Origin: Pedobacter sp. ok626
Lineage (GTDB): Bacteria; Bacteroidota; Bacteroidia; Sphingobacteriales; Sphingobacteriaceae
Reading direction: 5' to 3'
DNA length: 64,000 bases
NCBI RefSeq assembly: GCF_900100435.1
Contig: NZ_FNEX01000021.1
Span: 1-64,000, forward strand
Shown here: one piece after another, positions 26,055-35,915 of the stretch
Position numbering within the stretch: the first letter of the stretch is position 1
Layout of the letters: each line of letters starts with the position of its first letter
Notes under the pieces: generated by a model
Database searches by the model: none
Told to the model about the DNA's origin: nothing
The model's input: only the letters and a program-made list of their open reading frames with translations
Made by a program: the position numbers and the translations under genes

Positions 26055-28337
26055 ATGAAAACAAAAGTTACGTTACTAACATTCATCTTCGCAACAGCGG
26101 CTTTGGTTGCTACGGCCCAGACTACGCTCTTAAAAGGGAATATTATCGATAAAAATGGCGAGGCTGTTGAATCGGCAACCATAATGATTCCTAAGTTAGC
26201 GCTTAAAACCAAGGCCGATAGTACAGGTTATTATGAGCTAAAAAATATTCCATATGGAACTCATCAGTTGGTGGTCAGCTATATCGGTTTTAATACCAGA
26301 CATCTACAGGTGAAGGCCAATATTGAATCGCTGATTGTGGACGTGGAGCTGACATCGTCTATAAATACTTTAAACAGTGTGGTTGTAACCGGTACCAGGA
26401 CAAATCGCAGAAGGCTGGAAAGTCCGGTAGCTGTAAATATTCTGGATAGCAGGACGTTTAATATCACCCAGTCTAATACACTTGCTGATGGTTTGTGTTT
26501 TCAGCCTGGATTGCGGATGGAGACTGATTGTCAGACCTGTAACTATTCCCAGTTACGTATGAACGGGTTAGGAGGCTCTTATTCTCAGGTCCTGATCAAT
26601 AGTCGTCCAGTATTTAGCTCTTTAATGAGCCTATATGGATTGGAGCAGATACCTGCGAACATGATTGACAGGGTTGAAATTGTAAGAGGCGGCGGATCAG
26701 TTTTATATGGTTCTTCTGCTATAGCAGGAACGGTAAATATATTAACAAAAGAGCCTAAAAAAAGCTCTTTTACTTTGTCCAATAACAGTTCGCTAATTGC
26801 TGGAAAAACCTGGGATCACTTTTTTAATGCCAATTTAACATCGGTAAATGAAGCACAAAATGCCGGTGTTTCTTTTTTCGCTTCCCACCGCGACCGTAAT
26901 TCGTATGATGCCAATGGTGATGGTTTCTCCGAAATGCCCATGTTAAAAAACAATTCCTTTGGTTTTAATTCGTTTTTCAAATTAACTCCTCAGGATAAAC
27001 TGGAAATAAATGGCTGGAGTATTTATGAAGAGAGAAAGGGTGGAAATAAATTGGATCTTCAGGCCGATAAAGCAGATCAGTCGGAATACCGGTTACATAA
27101 TATCTTAGTTGGAGGTTTTAATTATGAGCATCAATCAAAAGATAAGAAAAGCTCTTTTAGCGTGTATGGCTCTGCCCAAAACACGAAAAGAACACATTAT
27201 ACTGGTATTGATCAAATTGATGCCTGGGGACGTACTAAAAATTACTCCATGCAGGGCGGGATTCAGTACAACTATACTGCAAGCAATTTTCTTGGTGGAA
27301 AAAACACCTTTACTACTGGCTTTGAGAATCAATACGAATATACCTTTGATGAAATTAAAGTTTATGAATACCTGATAGATCAGCATGTAAATTTGTTAGG
27401 TGCCTTTTTACAGAGTGACTGGGAAGTAACCAATAAGTTTACCTTGTTGTCCGGACTGAGATTAAACAAATCTAACCGCATCGATAAGCTTGTGCTTACC
27501 CCAAGGTTGAGTACACTATATAAATTAAATGCGGAAACTCAATTGCGTGCATCTTATGCCAGGGGGTTTAAAGCCCCCCAGGCTTTGGAAACAGATATGC
27601 ACATGGCCTTTGCCGGTGGTGGGGTTTCTGTGATTAAAACCGATCCAAGTCTAAAAGAGGAAACCTCAAATAGTTTTAATGCTTCTTTAGATTTTAATAA
27701 AGCAAGTGAACATTTTATCTATGGCTTTACTGTAGACGGTTTCTTTACCCGCTTATACAATACCTTTGTTTTGGAAGAGGTAGGTGAAGATCAGAATGGT
27801 AACCAGCAGTTGTTGCGAAAAAATGGAGGCAACTCTACTGTACAAGGGCTTACGCTGGAAGGTAGATTGAATTATGACCAAAAAATACAACTGGAGACGG
27901 GGATAACCTTCCAAAAATCCGCCTATAAAGAGGCTGTTTCCTGGTCATCTGAACTGCCGGGGACCAAAAAATACTTACGTTCTCCAGATCTTTATGGTTA
28001 TTATACATTGAGTTTCTGGCCTCAGAACCGTTTTAATGCAGTATTATCAGGCGTGTTGACTGGTCCAATGAAAGTTCCACATTTTGCAGGTGCACCTGGT
28101 ATTGAAGAGGATGTGCTAAATACTTCAGCTACATTCCTTGAAAATAATCTAAAGCTCTCTTATCGTTTTACGTTAAAAAACATCAAACAAGATCTTCAAT
28201 TTAATATTGGTGTTCAAAATATGTTTAATCAATACCAAAATGATTTTGACATCGGAAAAAATAGGGACAGTAACTACATTTATGGCCCCGGAAGACCAAG
28301 GACATTCTTCATGGGATTGAAATTTGGATTGATGTAG
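26055..28337 (+). CDS. TonB-dependent outer-membrane receptor
   Basis: A 760-residue receptor starting at ATG 26055, where the signal peptide (ending ATAQ) begins. A carboxypeptidase-like regulatory domain (about 25-105) precedes the TonB box VVVTGTRT (109-116), the plug (about 120-235) with MIDRVEIVRGGGSVLYGSSA, and a 22-strand barrel to the terminal Met. The plug contains an unusual set of cysteines, C148, C159 and C162 (DCQTCNYSQ). I recall plugs with this CxTC segment in metal- or haem-associated receptors, and a metal-chelate or corrinoid ligand is possible. No periplasmic uptake genes are adjacent. Confidence 0.85.
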   Translation: MKTKVTLLTFIFATAALVATAQTTLLKGNIIDKNGEAVESATIMIPKLALKTKADSTGYYELKNIPYGTHQLVVSYIGFNTRHLQVKANIESLIVDVELTSSINTLNSVVVTGTRTNRRRLESPVAVNILDSRTFNITQSNTLADGLCFQPGLRMETDCQTCNYSQLRMNGLGGSYSQVLINSRPVFSSLMSLYGLEQIPANMIDRVEIVRGGGSVLYGSSAIAGTVNILTKEPKKSSFTLSNNSSLIAGKTWDHFFNANLTSVNEAQNAGVSFFASHRDRNSYDANGDGFSEMPMLKNNSFGFNSFFKLTPQDKLEINGWSIYEERKGGNKLDLQADKADQSEYRLHNILVGGFNYEHQSKDKKSSFSVYGSAQNTKRTHYTGIDQIDAWGRTKNYSMQGGIQYNYTASNFLGGKNTFTTGFENQYEYTFDEIKVYEYLIDQHVNLLGAFLQSDWEVTNKFTLLSGLRLNKSNRIDKLVLTPRLSTLYKLNAETQLRASYARGFKAPQALETDMHMAFAGGGVSVIKTDPSLKEETSNSFNASLDFNKASEHFIYGFTVDGFFTRLYNTFVLEEVGEDQNGNQQLLRKNGGNSTVQGLTLEGRLNYDQKIQLETGITFQKSAYKEAVSWSSELPGTKKYLRSPDLYGYYTLSFWPQNRFNAVLSGVLTGPMKVPHFAGAPGIEEDVLNTSATFLENNLKLSYRFTLKNIKQDLQFNIGVQNMFNQYQNDFDIGKNRDSNYIYGPGRPRTFFMGLKFGLM

Positions 28338-28362
28338 ATTATGTCAGCTGCAAAAATGTAGT

Positions 28363-29336
28363 TTATACACCGAATGGATAAGTTTCTGGTATTTGGTTCC
28401 CATCGGGTTTAATATGTAGCGGGTGCAGGGCTGTCGTCTCATCAAGGTATATAAATGCATCATAGCGCAATGGCAATATCGTTGGAACATAATTTCCGTA
28501 TCGCTCATGCAGTGGGTTGTATACCACGCCGATGGCCCTGTGGTCGATATGATTTTCCAATAGCTGAGGATTTCCTGAAAAATTATTCATGATTAATAGT
28601 TTGTTTTCATTTCCAGCCTGATGTAATAAATATTCCCAGCTATCTTTTCTTGCATCAGGCATTTGCATGGCTTGCATGGGAGCTCCCCAGCTGGTTCCTG
28701 CCATTACCTTTCCTTTGTATGAGCCGAAGCCTACCAACACGACATCTTTATCTTCATACTGTTTTCTCGCGAGTTCTCCTGTGTTAAACATACCGGTTAA
28801 AGCCATGTCGGTTGCTCGTGCATCACCAATATGGGTATTGTGCTGCCAAACGATGGCTTTGGCATTTTTACCATGAAAGGTTAGCAAACGGTTTAGTGTG
28901 TCGGCCATATGCTGGTCACGGATGTTCCAGCTATTTGGGCCACCCCCGATCATGGCTCGATAATATTTTTCGGCATTTACTGCCACCAATGCATTCTGTT
29001 CGGCACTTCATGTAACACCTTAAATACATTTTTACTATCGGTATCATATCCTTTAATAAAACGGTTCAGTCGGTAACAATCGGGCCAGTCGCCCTCTACA
29101 GCAATAAAATTAAAGCCTTTTTCTTCAATTAATTTTTTTGAGAGTTGAGCTCTCCATGTGTAGTATTCATGCGTGCCATGACTGGCTTCCCCTAGCATCA
29201 CGATTTTTGCATCCCCAATACGGTCAAGTAATGGTTGCAGATCCTTTACGTTCTTCAATGGTTGGGCATGCTGGTTTATAGAATTTAAGATACCAGTCTC
29301 ATCTAATGGATTTTTTTCCTCGAAATAATGTCTCAT
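28363..29336 (-). pseudogene. Erythromycin esterase-family protein, broken by an internal deletion
   Basis: The N-terminal part (28977-29336) carries the catalytic motif GEASHGTHEYY, and the C-terminal part (28363-28989) carries HNTHIGDAR and VAVNAEKYYRAM. Together they match the Ere fold, but about 130 residues between VLHE (codons ending about 29007) and AEQNALVAVNAE (starting about 29004) are absent, and the two parts are out of frame by one base. Full members are about 430 residues; the two parts here total about 325. It diverges from the hydrolase and phosphoribosyltransferase genes that accompany this family. It is probably inactive; the C-terminal piece could be expressed separately from its own ATG. 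Confidence 0.8.
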
Positions 29337-29466
29337 CTTATTTTTTTATTCAGGCGATTATTTTTAGGGTAATTAGTATAAAGTAAATACATTTTGGATT
29401 AATATATGATGATGATAATCATCTGTTTACGTGATTGCTGTCATGCGTGTTGAACCATCATGTGGT

Positions 29467-29474
29467 TAGTTTTG
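29467..29474 (+). promoter_or_regulatory. -7 box (TAGTTTTG) upstream of the hydrolase gene
   Basis: TAGTTTTG fits TAnnTTTG and lies 57 nt before the ATG at 29532. No convincing -33 box is seen. Confidence 0.4.
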
Positions 29475-29531
29475 TAAGGCTTGAGCAATGCATAAAAAAT
29501 AGCCGGACTAATTGATTTTATAATTAATGCA

Positions 29532-30182
29532 ATGGAAGTGAACTATCAAAATGAAGTAAGTATACCTGTTGATGGTATAAGGCTAAAGGGCGATTTGTTG
29601 ATGCCGAAAGAAGCAAAGGCTATCATTGTTTTTTCGCACGGTAGTGGTAGCAGCAGGTTGAGTAAAAGAAACCAGCAGGTCGCCAAATACTTGCAGGAGT
29701 ATGGCTTTGGTACCTTGTTGTTTGATCTGTTGACTCCAGAAGAGGATAAAGATTATAACAATCGTTTTGCCATTGATTTACTTAGCGATCGCTTGGTAGC
29801 TGCAACAATATGGCTTAAAAAACTTCCCGCAGCAAAGGGTGCCAGCATTGGTTATTTTGGCGCGAGTACTGGCGCAGCATCCGCATTAAAAGCTGCGGCA
29901 AAGTTGCCAGAGATATTTGCAGTGGTTTGCAGAGGCGGTAGGCCCGATCTGGCCATGGAAGATTTAGCCTTGGTAAGCGCAGCAACTCTTTTGATTGTAG
30001 GTAGTTTAGACCTGGAAGTGCTCGATCTTAATAGGGAAGCGTATAAGGAATTGCAATGCGAAAAACATTTGGAGATACTTGAGGGTGCTACGCATTTGTT
30101 TGAAGAACCAGGTAAACTTGAAAAAGTGGGAGTGTTGGCCGCCAGGTGGTTCAAAGATCATTTAATGGCAGTTACGGTGTAA
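29532..30182 (+). CDS. Dienelactone hydrolase-like alpha/beta hydrolase
   Basis: A 216-residue cytoplasmic hydrolase. The oxyanion-hole strand is VFSHGSGSS, the nucleophile elbow is GASTGAAS (Ser within GxSxG), and the C-terminal acid and His are in GSLDLEVLD and GATHLFEEP. In many bacteria this hydrolase is encoded next to a phosphoribosyltransferase and an erythromycin-esterase-family protein, as here. The phosphoribosyltransferase gene follows 35 bp downstream. The natural substrate is not known. Confidence 0.85.
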   Translation: MEVNYQNEVSIPVDGIRLKGDLLMPKEAKAIIVFSHGSGSSRLSKRNQQVAKYLQEYGFGTLLFDLLTPEEDKDYNNRFAIDLLSDRLVAATIWLKKLPAAKGASIGYFGASTGAASALKAAAKLPEIFAVVCRGGRPDLAMEDLALVSAATLLIVGSLDLEVLDLNREAYKELQCEKHLEILEGATHLFEEPGKLEKVGVLAARWFKDHLMAVTV

Positions 30183-30217
30183 CAACCTATTTGGGATAGA
30201 AATTAAAACAGAAGAGG

Positions 30218-30850
30218 ATGTTTCATGATAGAACAGAGGCTGGTCGACTACTGGCCGTCAAACTCAAAAAATACCAGAATGATTCGGGCGTTATTCTGGC
30301 TGTGCCGAGGGGTGGTGTCCCTATAGCTTATATCATTGCTATAGAGTTGGGCTTTCCCTTGGAGGTTGTTCTTACCAAGAAGATCGGGCATCCCAGGCAA
30401 AAGGAGTATGCCATTGGTGCTGCAAGCCTGTCGGATTATTTTGTCATACCCCATGCAGACGTTTCCGAGAAGTATATTGAACAGGAACTGTTGGTTATAC
30501 GTGAGCGGCTTAAAGAAATGTATAAGAAATTTATGGGGGATAAAACTCCTGAAAAGATAAAAGGGAAAACAGTGATTGTTATTGACGACGGAATGGCAAC
30601 CGGCAATACCCTGTTGGAGACAATAAAACTCATTCGCAGAGACCAGCCAGGTAAAATTATTATCGGCGTTCCGGTAGCATCGAAAGAGGCTGTCGAAAAA
30701 GTATCGCCTGAAGTAGATGAATTGGTAACACTATTGGTTCCGGAAACATTTTATGGAGTTGGGGCCTTTTACGAAAATTTCAATGAGGTTACGGATGAGG
30801 AAGTGCTATTTTATCTTGATAAATTGAAACGATTGCGAAAAGCCATTTGA
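30218..30850 (+). CDS. Type I phosphoribosyltransferase
   Basis: A 210-residue PRTase of the ComF-like type. The PRPP-binding loop is VIVIDDGMATGNTLLETI, an almost perfect match to the 13-residue PRPP motif, and the N-terminal VPRGGVPIAYIIA loop is typical. Fusions of this domain to erythromycin esterase domains occur in actinobacteria (Rv2030c-like), so the three genes here look like a split version of one module. The nucleobase or other acceptor is unknown. Confidence 0.85.
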   Translation: MFHDRTEAGRLLAVKLKKYQNDSGVILAVPRGGVPIAYIIAIELGFPLEVVLTKKIGHPRQKEYAIGAASLSDYFVIPHADVSEKYIEQELLVIRERLKEMYKKFMGDKTPEKIKGKTVIVIDDGMATGNTLLETIKLIRRDQPGKIIIGVPVASKEAVEKVSPEVDELVTLLVPETFYGVGAFYENFNEVTDEEVLFYLDKLKRLRKAI

Positions 30851-30934
30851 TACAAAATCGGTTTGGATACATTTTGGTTTAAAAATAAGTATATTGGGGT
30901 GCTTATTTCTCTTAATCATCTTTGTCAAGATTTC

Positions 30935-32410
30935 ATGTCTCGTAAATTCTTCCTTATTCTATTCTTTGCCTTTTGCCACTTCTCTTTGAAAGCCAATTTT
31001 ACATTCACAGCTAATGCTGCGGAGGCCTATAAAGCAATATTTGATCTTAGGTTAAATGATGCAAGAAGGTATATCGCAGAGGAAAAAAAGAGTAATCCAC
31101 AAAATGGTATAGCTATACTCTTAGATAATTATGTGGATTATTTTCATTTACTGACCTCAGAGAATAAGGCAGATTATATCAAGTTTAAAGACCGACGCGC
31201 ACAAAGGATAGATGCTTTAGAAGATAATGATGAGAATTCAGCATATTACTTGTTTTCCCAGGCTGAAGTATATCTGCAATGGGGTTTGATTAAAGCAAAG
31301 TTTGGGGATTATACTTCTTCGACGATGGATTTTAAAAAAGCGCAGAGCCTACTTAAAAAGAACAATGAAAAATTTGGCGCTTTTCTACCCAATCTAAAAA
31401 GCATGGCTTTAATTGAAGTGGTATTTGGGGCCATTCCCTCTAACTTAAGAGGGATAGCTGGTTTTTTAGGTGTTAAAGGCGATATTTCGGCAGGAGTAAA
31501 GCGATTGGAAACCTTTAGATCAAATATTAAGGGGACAAAATATAGTTACTATAATGATGAGGCGATTTTTTTATTATGCTTTATGGATATAGATCTTTTG
31601 CACAAGAGAGATAGTTATACGAAGCTCAGTTCTTTTCTGGATGATATGAGTGACAAGAGTTTACTAAAAGCGTACTTGCGGGGTTATGTTGCATTTAAGA
31701 GTGGAAAAAACGATAAAGCGATCTCTTATCTGGAGAATATTCCAACATCTAATGTATATATCGAAATGCCAACTGTTCAGTATTTGTTGGGTAATGCCAA
31801 ATTGTGCCGAATGGACAAAGATGCGCCTGCTTTTCTGACCAATTATCTGAAAGCGTATAATGGTACAAATTACATTAAAGACACCTATTTAAAATTGGCC
31901 TACTACTACCTTTTAAAGGGGGATATGCTAGGGTATTCAAATTACCTTAAACTTGTTCGTACTAAAGGATATGCAACTGATGAGAAGGATAAACAAGCAT
32001 TGAAGGAGGCGAATGACGTAAAGCCAGACGTTGATCTTTTAAAAGCCAGGCTTTACTTTGATGGTGGTTATTACATTAAGGCTTTAGAACAAATTAAAGA
32101 TAAGTCCCAAGCTGAGCTAAAGTCTTTGCGTGATCAGATAGAACTTTATTACAGATTAGGTAGGATCTATGATCGTTTGGATACCTTTAATCAAGCTGTG
32201 TTAAACTACCAGAAGGCAATCAATTTAGGTAAGAATGAAACATTCTATTTTGCAGCCAATTCCGCTTTGTTTTTAGGGATGCTTTATGAGCAGAAAAATA
32301 ATGATGTTAAAGCTAAATATTATTACAATATGACCTTGGGTATGAAAGGGCATGAATATCAGAATAGCATTGATACACAAGCCAAGGAAGGACTCACAAG
32401 AATTAAGTAG
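30935..32410 (+). CDS. Exported TPR-containing protein
   Basis: I start at ATG 30935 (MSRKFFLILFF), which begins a signal peptide of about 20 residues (ending LKANF); the frame extends upstream to 30863 without a signal. The 491 residues are mainly helical pairs, with TPR-like units such as YLFSQAEVYLQWGLIKAKFGDYTSS and LYYRLGRIYDRLDTFNQAVLNYQKAI. They probably form a periplasmic or outer-membrane scaffold. No partner genes are linked. Its 3' end overlaps the convergent acyltransferase gene by 8 bp. Confidence 0.75.
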   Translation: MSRKFFLILFFAFCHFSLKANFTFTANAAEAYKAIFDLRLNDARRYIAEEKKSNPQNGIAILLDNYVDYFHLLTSENKADYIKFKDRRAQRIDALEDNDENSAYYLFSQAEVYLQWGLIKAKFGDYTSSTMDFKKAQSLLKKNNEKFGAFLPNLKSMALIEVVFGAIPSNLRGIAGFLGVKGDISAGVKRLETFRSNIKGTKYSYYNDEAIFLLCFMDIDLLHKRDSYTKLSSFLDDMSDKSLLKAYLRGYVAFKSGKNDKAISYLENIPTSNVYIEMPTVQYLLGNAKLCRMDKDAPAFLTNYLKAYNGTNYIKDTYLKLAYYYLLKGDMLGYSNYLKLVRTKGYATDEKDKQALKEANDVKPDVDLLKARLYFDGGYYIKALEQIKDKSQAELKSLRDQIELYYRLGRIYDRLDTFNQAVLNYQKAINLGKNETFYFAANSALFLGMLYEQKNNDVKAKYYYNMTLGMKGHEYQNSIDTQAKEGLTRIK

Positions 32411-33071
32411 CTGGGTAGGGTATAGGCTCTTTAGTAAACCTGATATTCTTTTCGATTGATTTGCGGTGATGCAGATTTACCTGCTGTTTTAATGATTCAA
32501 AATCAAACTCTTCGTTGGTGCCACAATCCAGTAGATTGTAATACAGGGATGGCTTTGTGCTTTCAAAATACTCCATCAGATTGCTACTCCAAATGAGTTG
32601 ACATTTCCCTTTTACTTTAGGAACGATCTGCTTTAATCCATCCTGGAACTTTATGTGTCGTACCAGGCTACTTTCCAGATTCCCTTGTGGATAGAATAGT
32701 AACACGTTTCCAGGTTTAGACAGGATTTCTGTAGCATATTCGAAGCTTTCCATAATGGAGCGTTTTCCGGGGTCGACAGAGAAACTGCCACAGTATCTAA
32801 GCCATTTGTTTTTCTCCATCTGCTTTTTCAATGACATGATGTATAGCCGCTTCATTCCGTCTTTTTTTCGGAGCGCCTTATCGCAGAGGTAATAGGCCAA
32901 AAGTCCATCGAGGAAACTGAAATGATTACACATCAGTAGGTAAGAATGATCAGGTTTGATTTCAATATTCCTTAGAATGATCTTGTTGAACCGTCTTTTA
33001 AATAGCCAGCCAATAATCGTAACTCCACACTTAAAAAAAAACGGATTTAAGGGTTTTGCTTTAATAATCAT
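32403..33071 (-). CDS. PlsC-type lysophospholipid acyltransferase family protein
   Basis: A 222-residue membrane-associated acyltransferase. The catalytic HX4D motif is NHFSFLD; the second block is the FPEG-like YPQG (LLFYPQGNLESS), where the usual Glu is Gln, a change seen in some relatives. It overlaps the upstream hydrolase gene by 4 bp (ATGA), so the two form one operon. An acyl transfer to a phospholipid, ornithine lipid or glycolipid is likely. The substrate is not visible. Confidence 0.78.
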   Translation of the reverse strand: MIIKAKPLNPFFFKCGVTIIGWLFKRRFNKIILRNIEIKPDHSYLLMCNHFSFLDGLLAYYLCDKALRKKDGMKRLYIMSLKKQMEKNKWLRYCGSFSVDPGKRSIMESFEYATEILSKPGNVLLFYPQGNLESSLVRHIKFQDGLKQIVPKVKGKCQLIWSSNLMEYFESTKPSLYYNLLDCGTNEEFDFESLKQQVNLHHRKSIEKNIRFTKEPIPYPAT

Positions 33072-33889
33072 GATAGGGAAGCTATTAATTGATTTACAAA
33101 ATTCTGATTGATCATTTCATGACTTTCATCTAATACCAACACCTTTCCATGTTTGTATTTGGCAAAGAAGGTTTTTCCGATAGATGGCTGAAACATTTTA
33201 TCATACCGCCCAAATATAAATATACTTTTGATCTTGTGTGCCGTTAATGATTTAATCAATTGCTCTTCGTTAGTTTCCAACAGTCGGAGATAGGTGAAAC
33301 AGGCATATAAAGCAAACCTCATCTCATAAGTAACTACTTCTTTATGAAGAATGTCCCGGCTTTTGACATCAAGGAGTCCAAGTGTTGTACAAAAGTTTAT
33401 GATTCTGATCATCGCCCTTTCACTGAGCATCAGCTTTTCCAGGATCTTATTACCCGCTTTGTTTTTTCCGAAAAATCGGACTAGTTTACCGGGATTTATG
33501 GAAGATGGTGCCGCTACAATATATTCCTTGACCATTGCAGGCAACTCTTCAACAATTGTTGTCGCATAATGGGTACCCATCGAATATCCGATTACAGAAA
33601 AGGATTCAATTCCTCCCTGTTTACAGAAAGCGCTAATCAATGCGGCAAGTTCCTTTTTTTGCAGTCCTTTTTTTATGGTCGCCAGGCTTTGGTCTTTCAG
33701 TTGCGTCTCCTTATGGAAAAATAGATCAAAACTCCAGAAAGTATATTGATGTCCAAGCTGATTGGCAATCTGCTTAAACTGTTTTCCATGCATGCCAAGC
33801 CCATGAAAACACAACATATGTTGTGTTCCAGTTCCAAACTTATAGTAGTGTAGTTTTACGAAAGGATTTTCAAAGTAATTTTCAGTCAT
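33068..33889 (-). CDS. Alpha/beta hydrolase
   Basis: A 273-residue hydrolase. The oxyanion strand is MLCFHGLGMHG, the nucleophile elbow is VIGYSMGTHYA, and the acid and His are probably in FGRYDKMFQP and ESHEMI. It lacks a signal peptide. It is translationally coupled (ATGA) to the downstream acyltransferase, which suggests turnover of an acyl ester or lipid (inference). The ATG at 33889 is divergent from the DinB gene. Confidence 0.8.
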   Translation of the reverse strand: MTENYFENPFVKLHYYKFGTGTQHMLCFHGLGMHGKQFKQIANQLGHQYTFWSFDLFFHKETQLKDQSLATIKKGLQKKELAALISAFCKQGGIESFSVIGYSMGTHYATTIVEELPAMVKEYIVAAPSSINPGKLVRFFGKNKAGNKILEKLMLSERAMIRIINFCTTLGLLDVKSRDILHKEVVTYEMRFALYACFTYLRLLETNEEQLIKSLTAHKIKSIFIFGRYDKMFQPSIGKTFFAKYKHGKVLVLDESHEMINQNFVNQLIASLS

Positions 33890-34067
33890 ATTAGCTAAGC
33901 AATTGCCCTTGCATAATCTCCATCAGGTGAAAACGATGAATGAACTAAAAAAAGAATCCTTATGGTAGATATATAGGGTGTGATTGCGGGCTAAATATCC
34001 TTATTTTTTTTGAAAATTTATATTTCCTTCTAAAATTGCGACATTTAGATACCTAAAAGTAAGTTAG

Positions 34068-34514
34068 ATGTTGAGTAAATTCTGTAAGTATAACAATTGG
34101 GCAAATTCACTTTTATTAGAAGCACTGATGGCTAATTCTGCATTGCTGCCCGAATCATGTGTTTCCCTGTTCAGTCACATTGTAAATGCACAAACCATAT
34201 GGGCTTCCAGAATTAATGGTATTACCCCAAGTGTGGGTGTTTGGCAAGTAAATAATCTGGAAACCTGTAAGGTGATGCTCGAGGGAAGTGCAATGGCCTT
34301 ATCGCAAGTGGAGTACTCGGAAAGGACAGAATCGCCGATCATAAAGTACACAACCACAACTGGTGATGATTATGAAACTTCAGTTTCTGATATTTTGCTG
34401 CACGTTTTTAATCATGGTACTTATCACCGCGCACAGATAGCAAAAGAAATGAAGTTGCATAATATTAAACCAGTTAATACAGATTATATTCAGTTTGTCC
34501 GGTTACAATCGTAA
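34068..34514 (+). CDS. DinB family protein
   Basis: A 148-residue four-helix-bundle protein. The three metal-binding histidines are in LFSHIVNAQTIWASR and FNHGTYHRAQIAKEM, spaced as in DinB. The family are damage-induced or thiol-transferase-like metalloenzymes of mostly unknown substrate. It has normal length and an ATG start, with the MORN-hydrolase gene 36 bp downstream. Confidence 0.85.
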   Translation: MLSKFCKYNNWANSLLLEALMANSALLPESCVSLFSHIVNAQTIWASRINGITPSVGVWQVNNLETCKVMLEGSAMALSQVEYSERTESPIIKYTTTTGDDYETSVSDILLHVFNHGTYHRAQIAKEMKLHNIKPVNTDYIQFVRLQS

Positions 34515-34550
34515 AATACTTTAGTTTTAAACATTGAGGAATATTTAAAT

Positions 34551-35915
34551 ATGATTTTGAGATTTACAAAAAGTGTTTTTACCCTAATTATCTGCTTTAA
34601 CTCATTAATAAGTTTTGGACAAAAAGCGACTGGGGCGTATGTTCATGATGTAGTAACTGGATGTAAGATATGGGCTGAAAATTATTCACAAAAAGACAGT
34701 GTGACTTGGAAAGGTACATGTAAGGGGGGGTATGCAGATGGTTCTGGGATTTTGATTTGGTATAAAAATGGCAAAGAAACCACTAGTTATGTCGGAATAA
34801 TGCAAAAAGGAAAACCCAATGGCCATGGTAAATATACCTATGTAGGAAATGGTGAAAGCGAGGGAAATTTTATTGATGGCATATTGCAAGGAAGAGGAAA
34901 GCGAATTTTTGCCACAGGTCTTAAGTTGGAAGGGAATTATATTGATGATGAGTTCCTGAATTTGGATGAATCTTATTTAAAGCAGCTCAAAAAGCACAAA
35001 ACTGTATTTCTGGATAGTACAGATATTTACATAAGTGATGGCAATTCAAAATCACTTTTTTATTACACGGTTATTCCGAAGGGGAATGTAAATGGTGCAT
35101 TAGTATTGCTTCCATCATCTGGTGAAAATGCTGAAAGTGTAATTAGTTGTAATAAGGCATTAATACAGGCTGCTTCAGAAAAAAGTATTTTAATGATTGT
35201 ACCATCAATTAATAATGATCGAGGACTGGATGATGATCAATTAGCATTAGATTTTTTTAATGCTATTTTGAATGAAGTAGTTGTAAAATATAAAGTTGCA
35301 AAGAATAAATTTATTATTGGTGGTTTTTCTGGTGGAGGTATGCTTGCATTAAGATATACTGAAATGTCCAGAGATAAGAGTGATAAAACTTATATCAGTC
35401 CCGCGGCTGTTTTTGGTGTTGATCCACCAGTAGATTTAGCGGGACTTTACAATACATCTAAACGTGATTTGATAATGAATAGTGACCGTACAGGCCTAAG
35501 TTCCGGTAAGATGAATGGATTGAGAGAGGCAAAATGGATTGTTGAGAAGTATGATAAAATTTATGGTGGGGCACCAGATCAATATCCAAAAAGGTATATA
35601 CAATGCTCTATGTATTCCAGGTCGCAAAAAGACGGGGGCAACGCAAGGTTTTTAAATGATTTACCTGTGCGGGTCTATTGCGACCCAGATATATTATGGG
35701 CGCTAAAAGAAAGAAATAGGGACTATTATGATATGAATGCGGCAAATTTATCAGCAATGATTAATTTCTTAAATCTTAATGGAAATAAGGAAGCTGAGTT
35801 TATATCGGCAATCGGAAAGGGGTATCGTCTTGATGGAGCCAGGCATCCTCATTCATGGTCACTTGTTGAACCTATAGATTGTATCAATTGGATGCTTAGA
35901 ATTCTAAATAAATAG
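34551..35915 (+). CDS. Exported MORN-repeat/alpha-beta hydrolase fusion
   Basis: A 454-residue protein with a signal peptide (about 25 residues, ending ISFGQ). Residues about 50-135 are MORN repeats (GGYADGSGILIWYKNGKE, GKPNGHGKYTYVGNG, GILQGRGKRIFATG). From about 165 the chain is an alpha/beta hydrolase with ALVLLPSSGEN and the elbow IIGGFSGGGMLALRY; the C-terminal His is in GARHPHSW. This combination of a MORN module and a hydrolase is unusual. The protein probably acts in the periplasm or at the cell surface. No partner is evident. It ends at the convergent M28 gene. Confidence 0.75.
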   Translation: MILRFTKSVFTLIICFNSLISFGQKATGAYVHDVVTGCKIWAENYSQKDSVTWKGTCKGGYADGSGILIWYKNGKETTSYVGIMQKGKPNGHGKYTYVGNGESEGNFIDGILQGRGKRIFATGLKLEGNYIDDEFLNLDESYLKQLKKHKTVFLDSTDIYISDGNSKSLFYYTVIPKGNVNGALVLLPSSGENAESVISCNKALIQAASEKSILMIVPSINNDRGLDDDQLALDFFNAILNEVVVKYKVAKNKFIIGGFSGGGMLALRYTEMSRDKSDKTYISPAAVFGVDPPVDLAGLYNTSKRDLIMNSDRTGLSSGKMNGLREAKWIVEKYDKIYGGAPDQYPKRYIQCSMYSRSQKDGGNARFLNDLPVRVYCDPDILWALKERNRDYYDMNAANLSAMINFLNLNGNKEAEFISAIGKGYRLDGARHPHSWSLVEPIDCINWMLRILNK

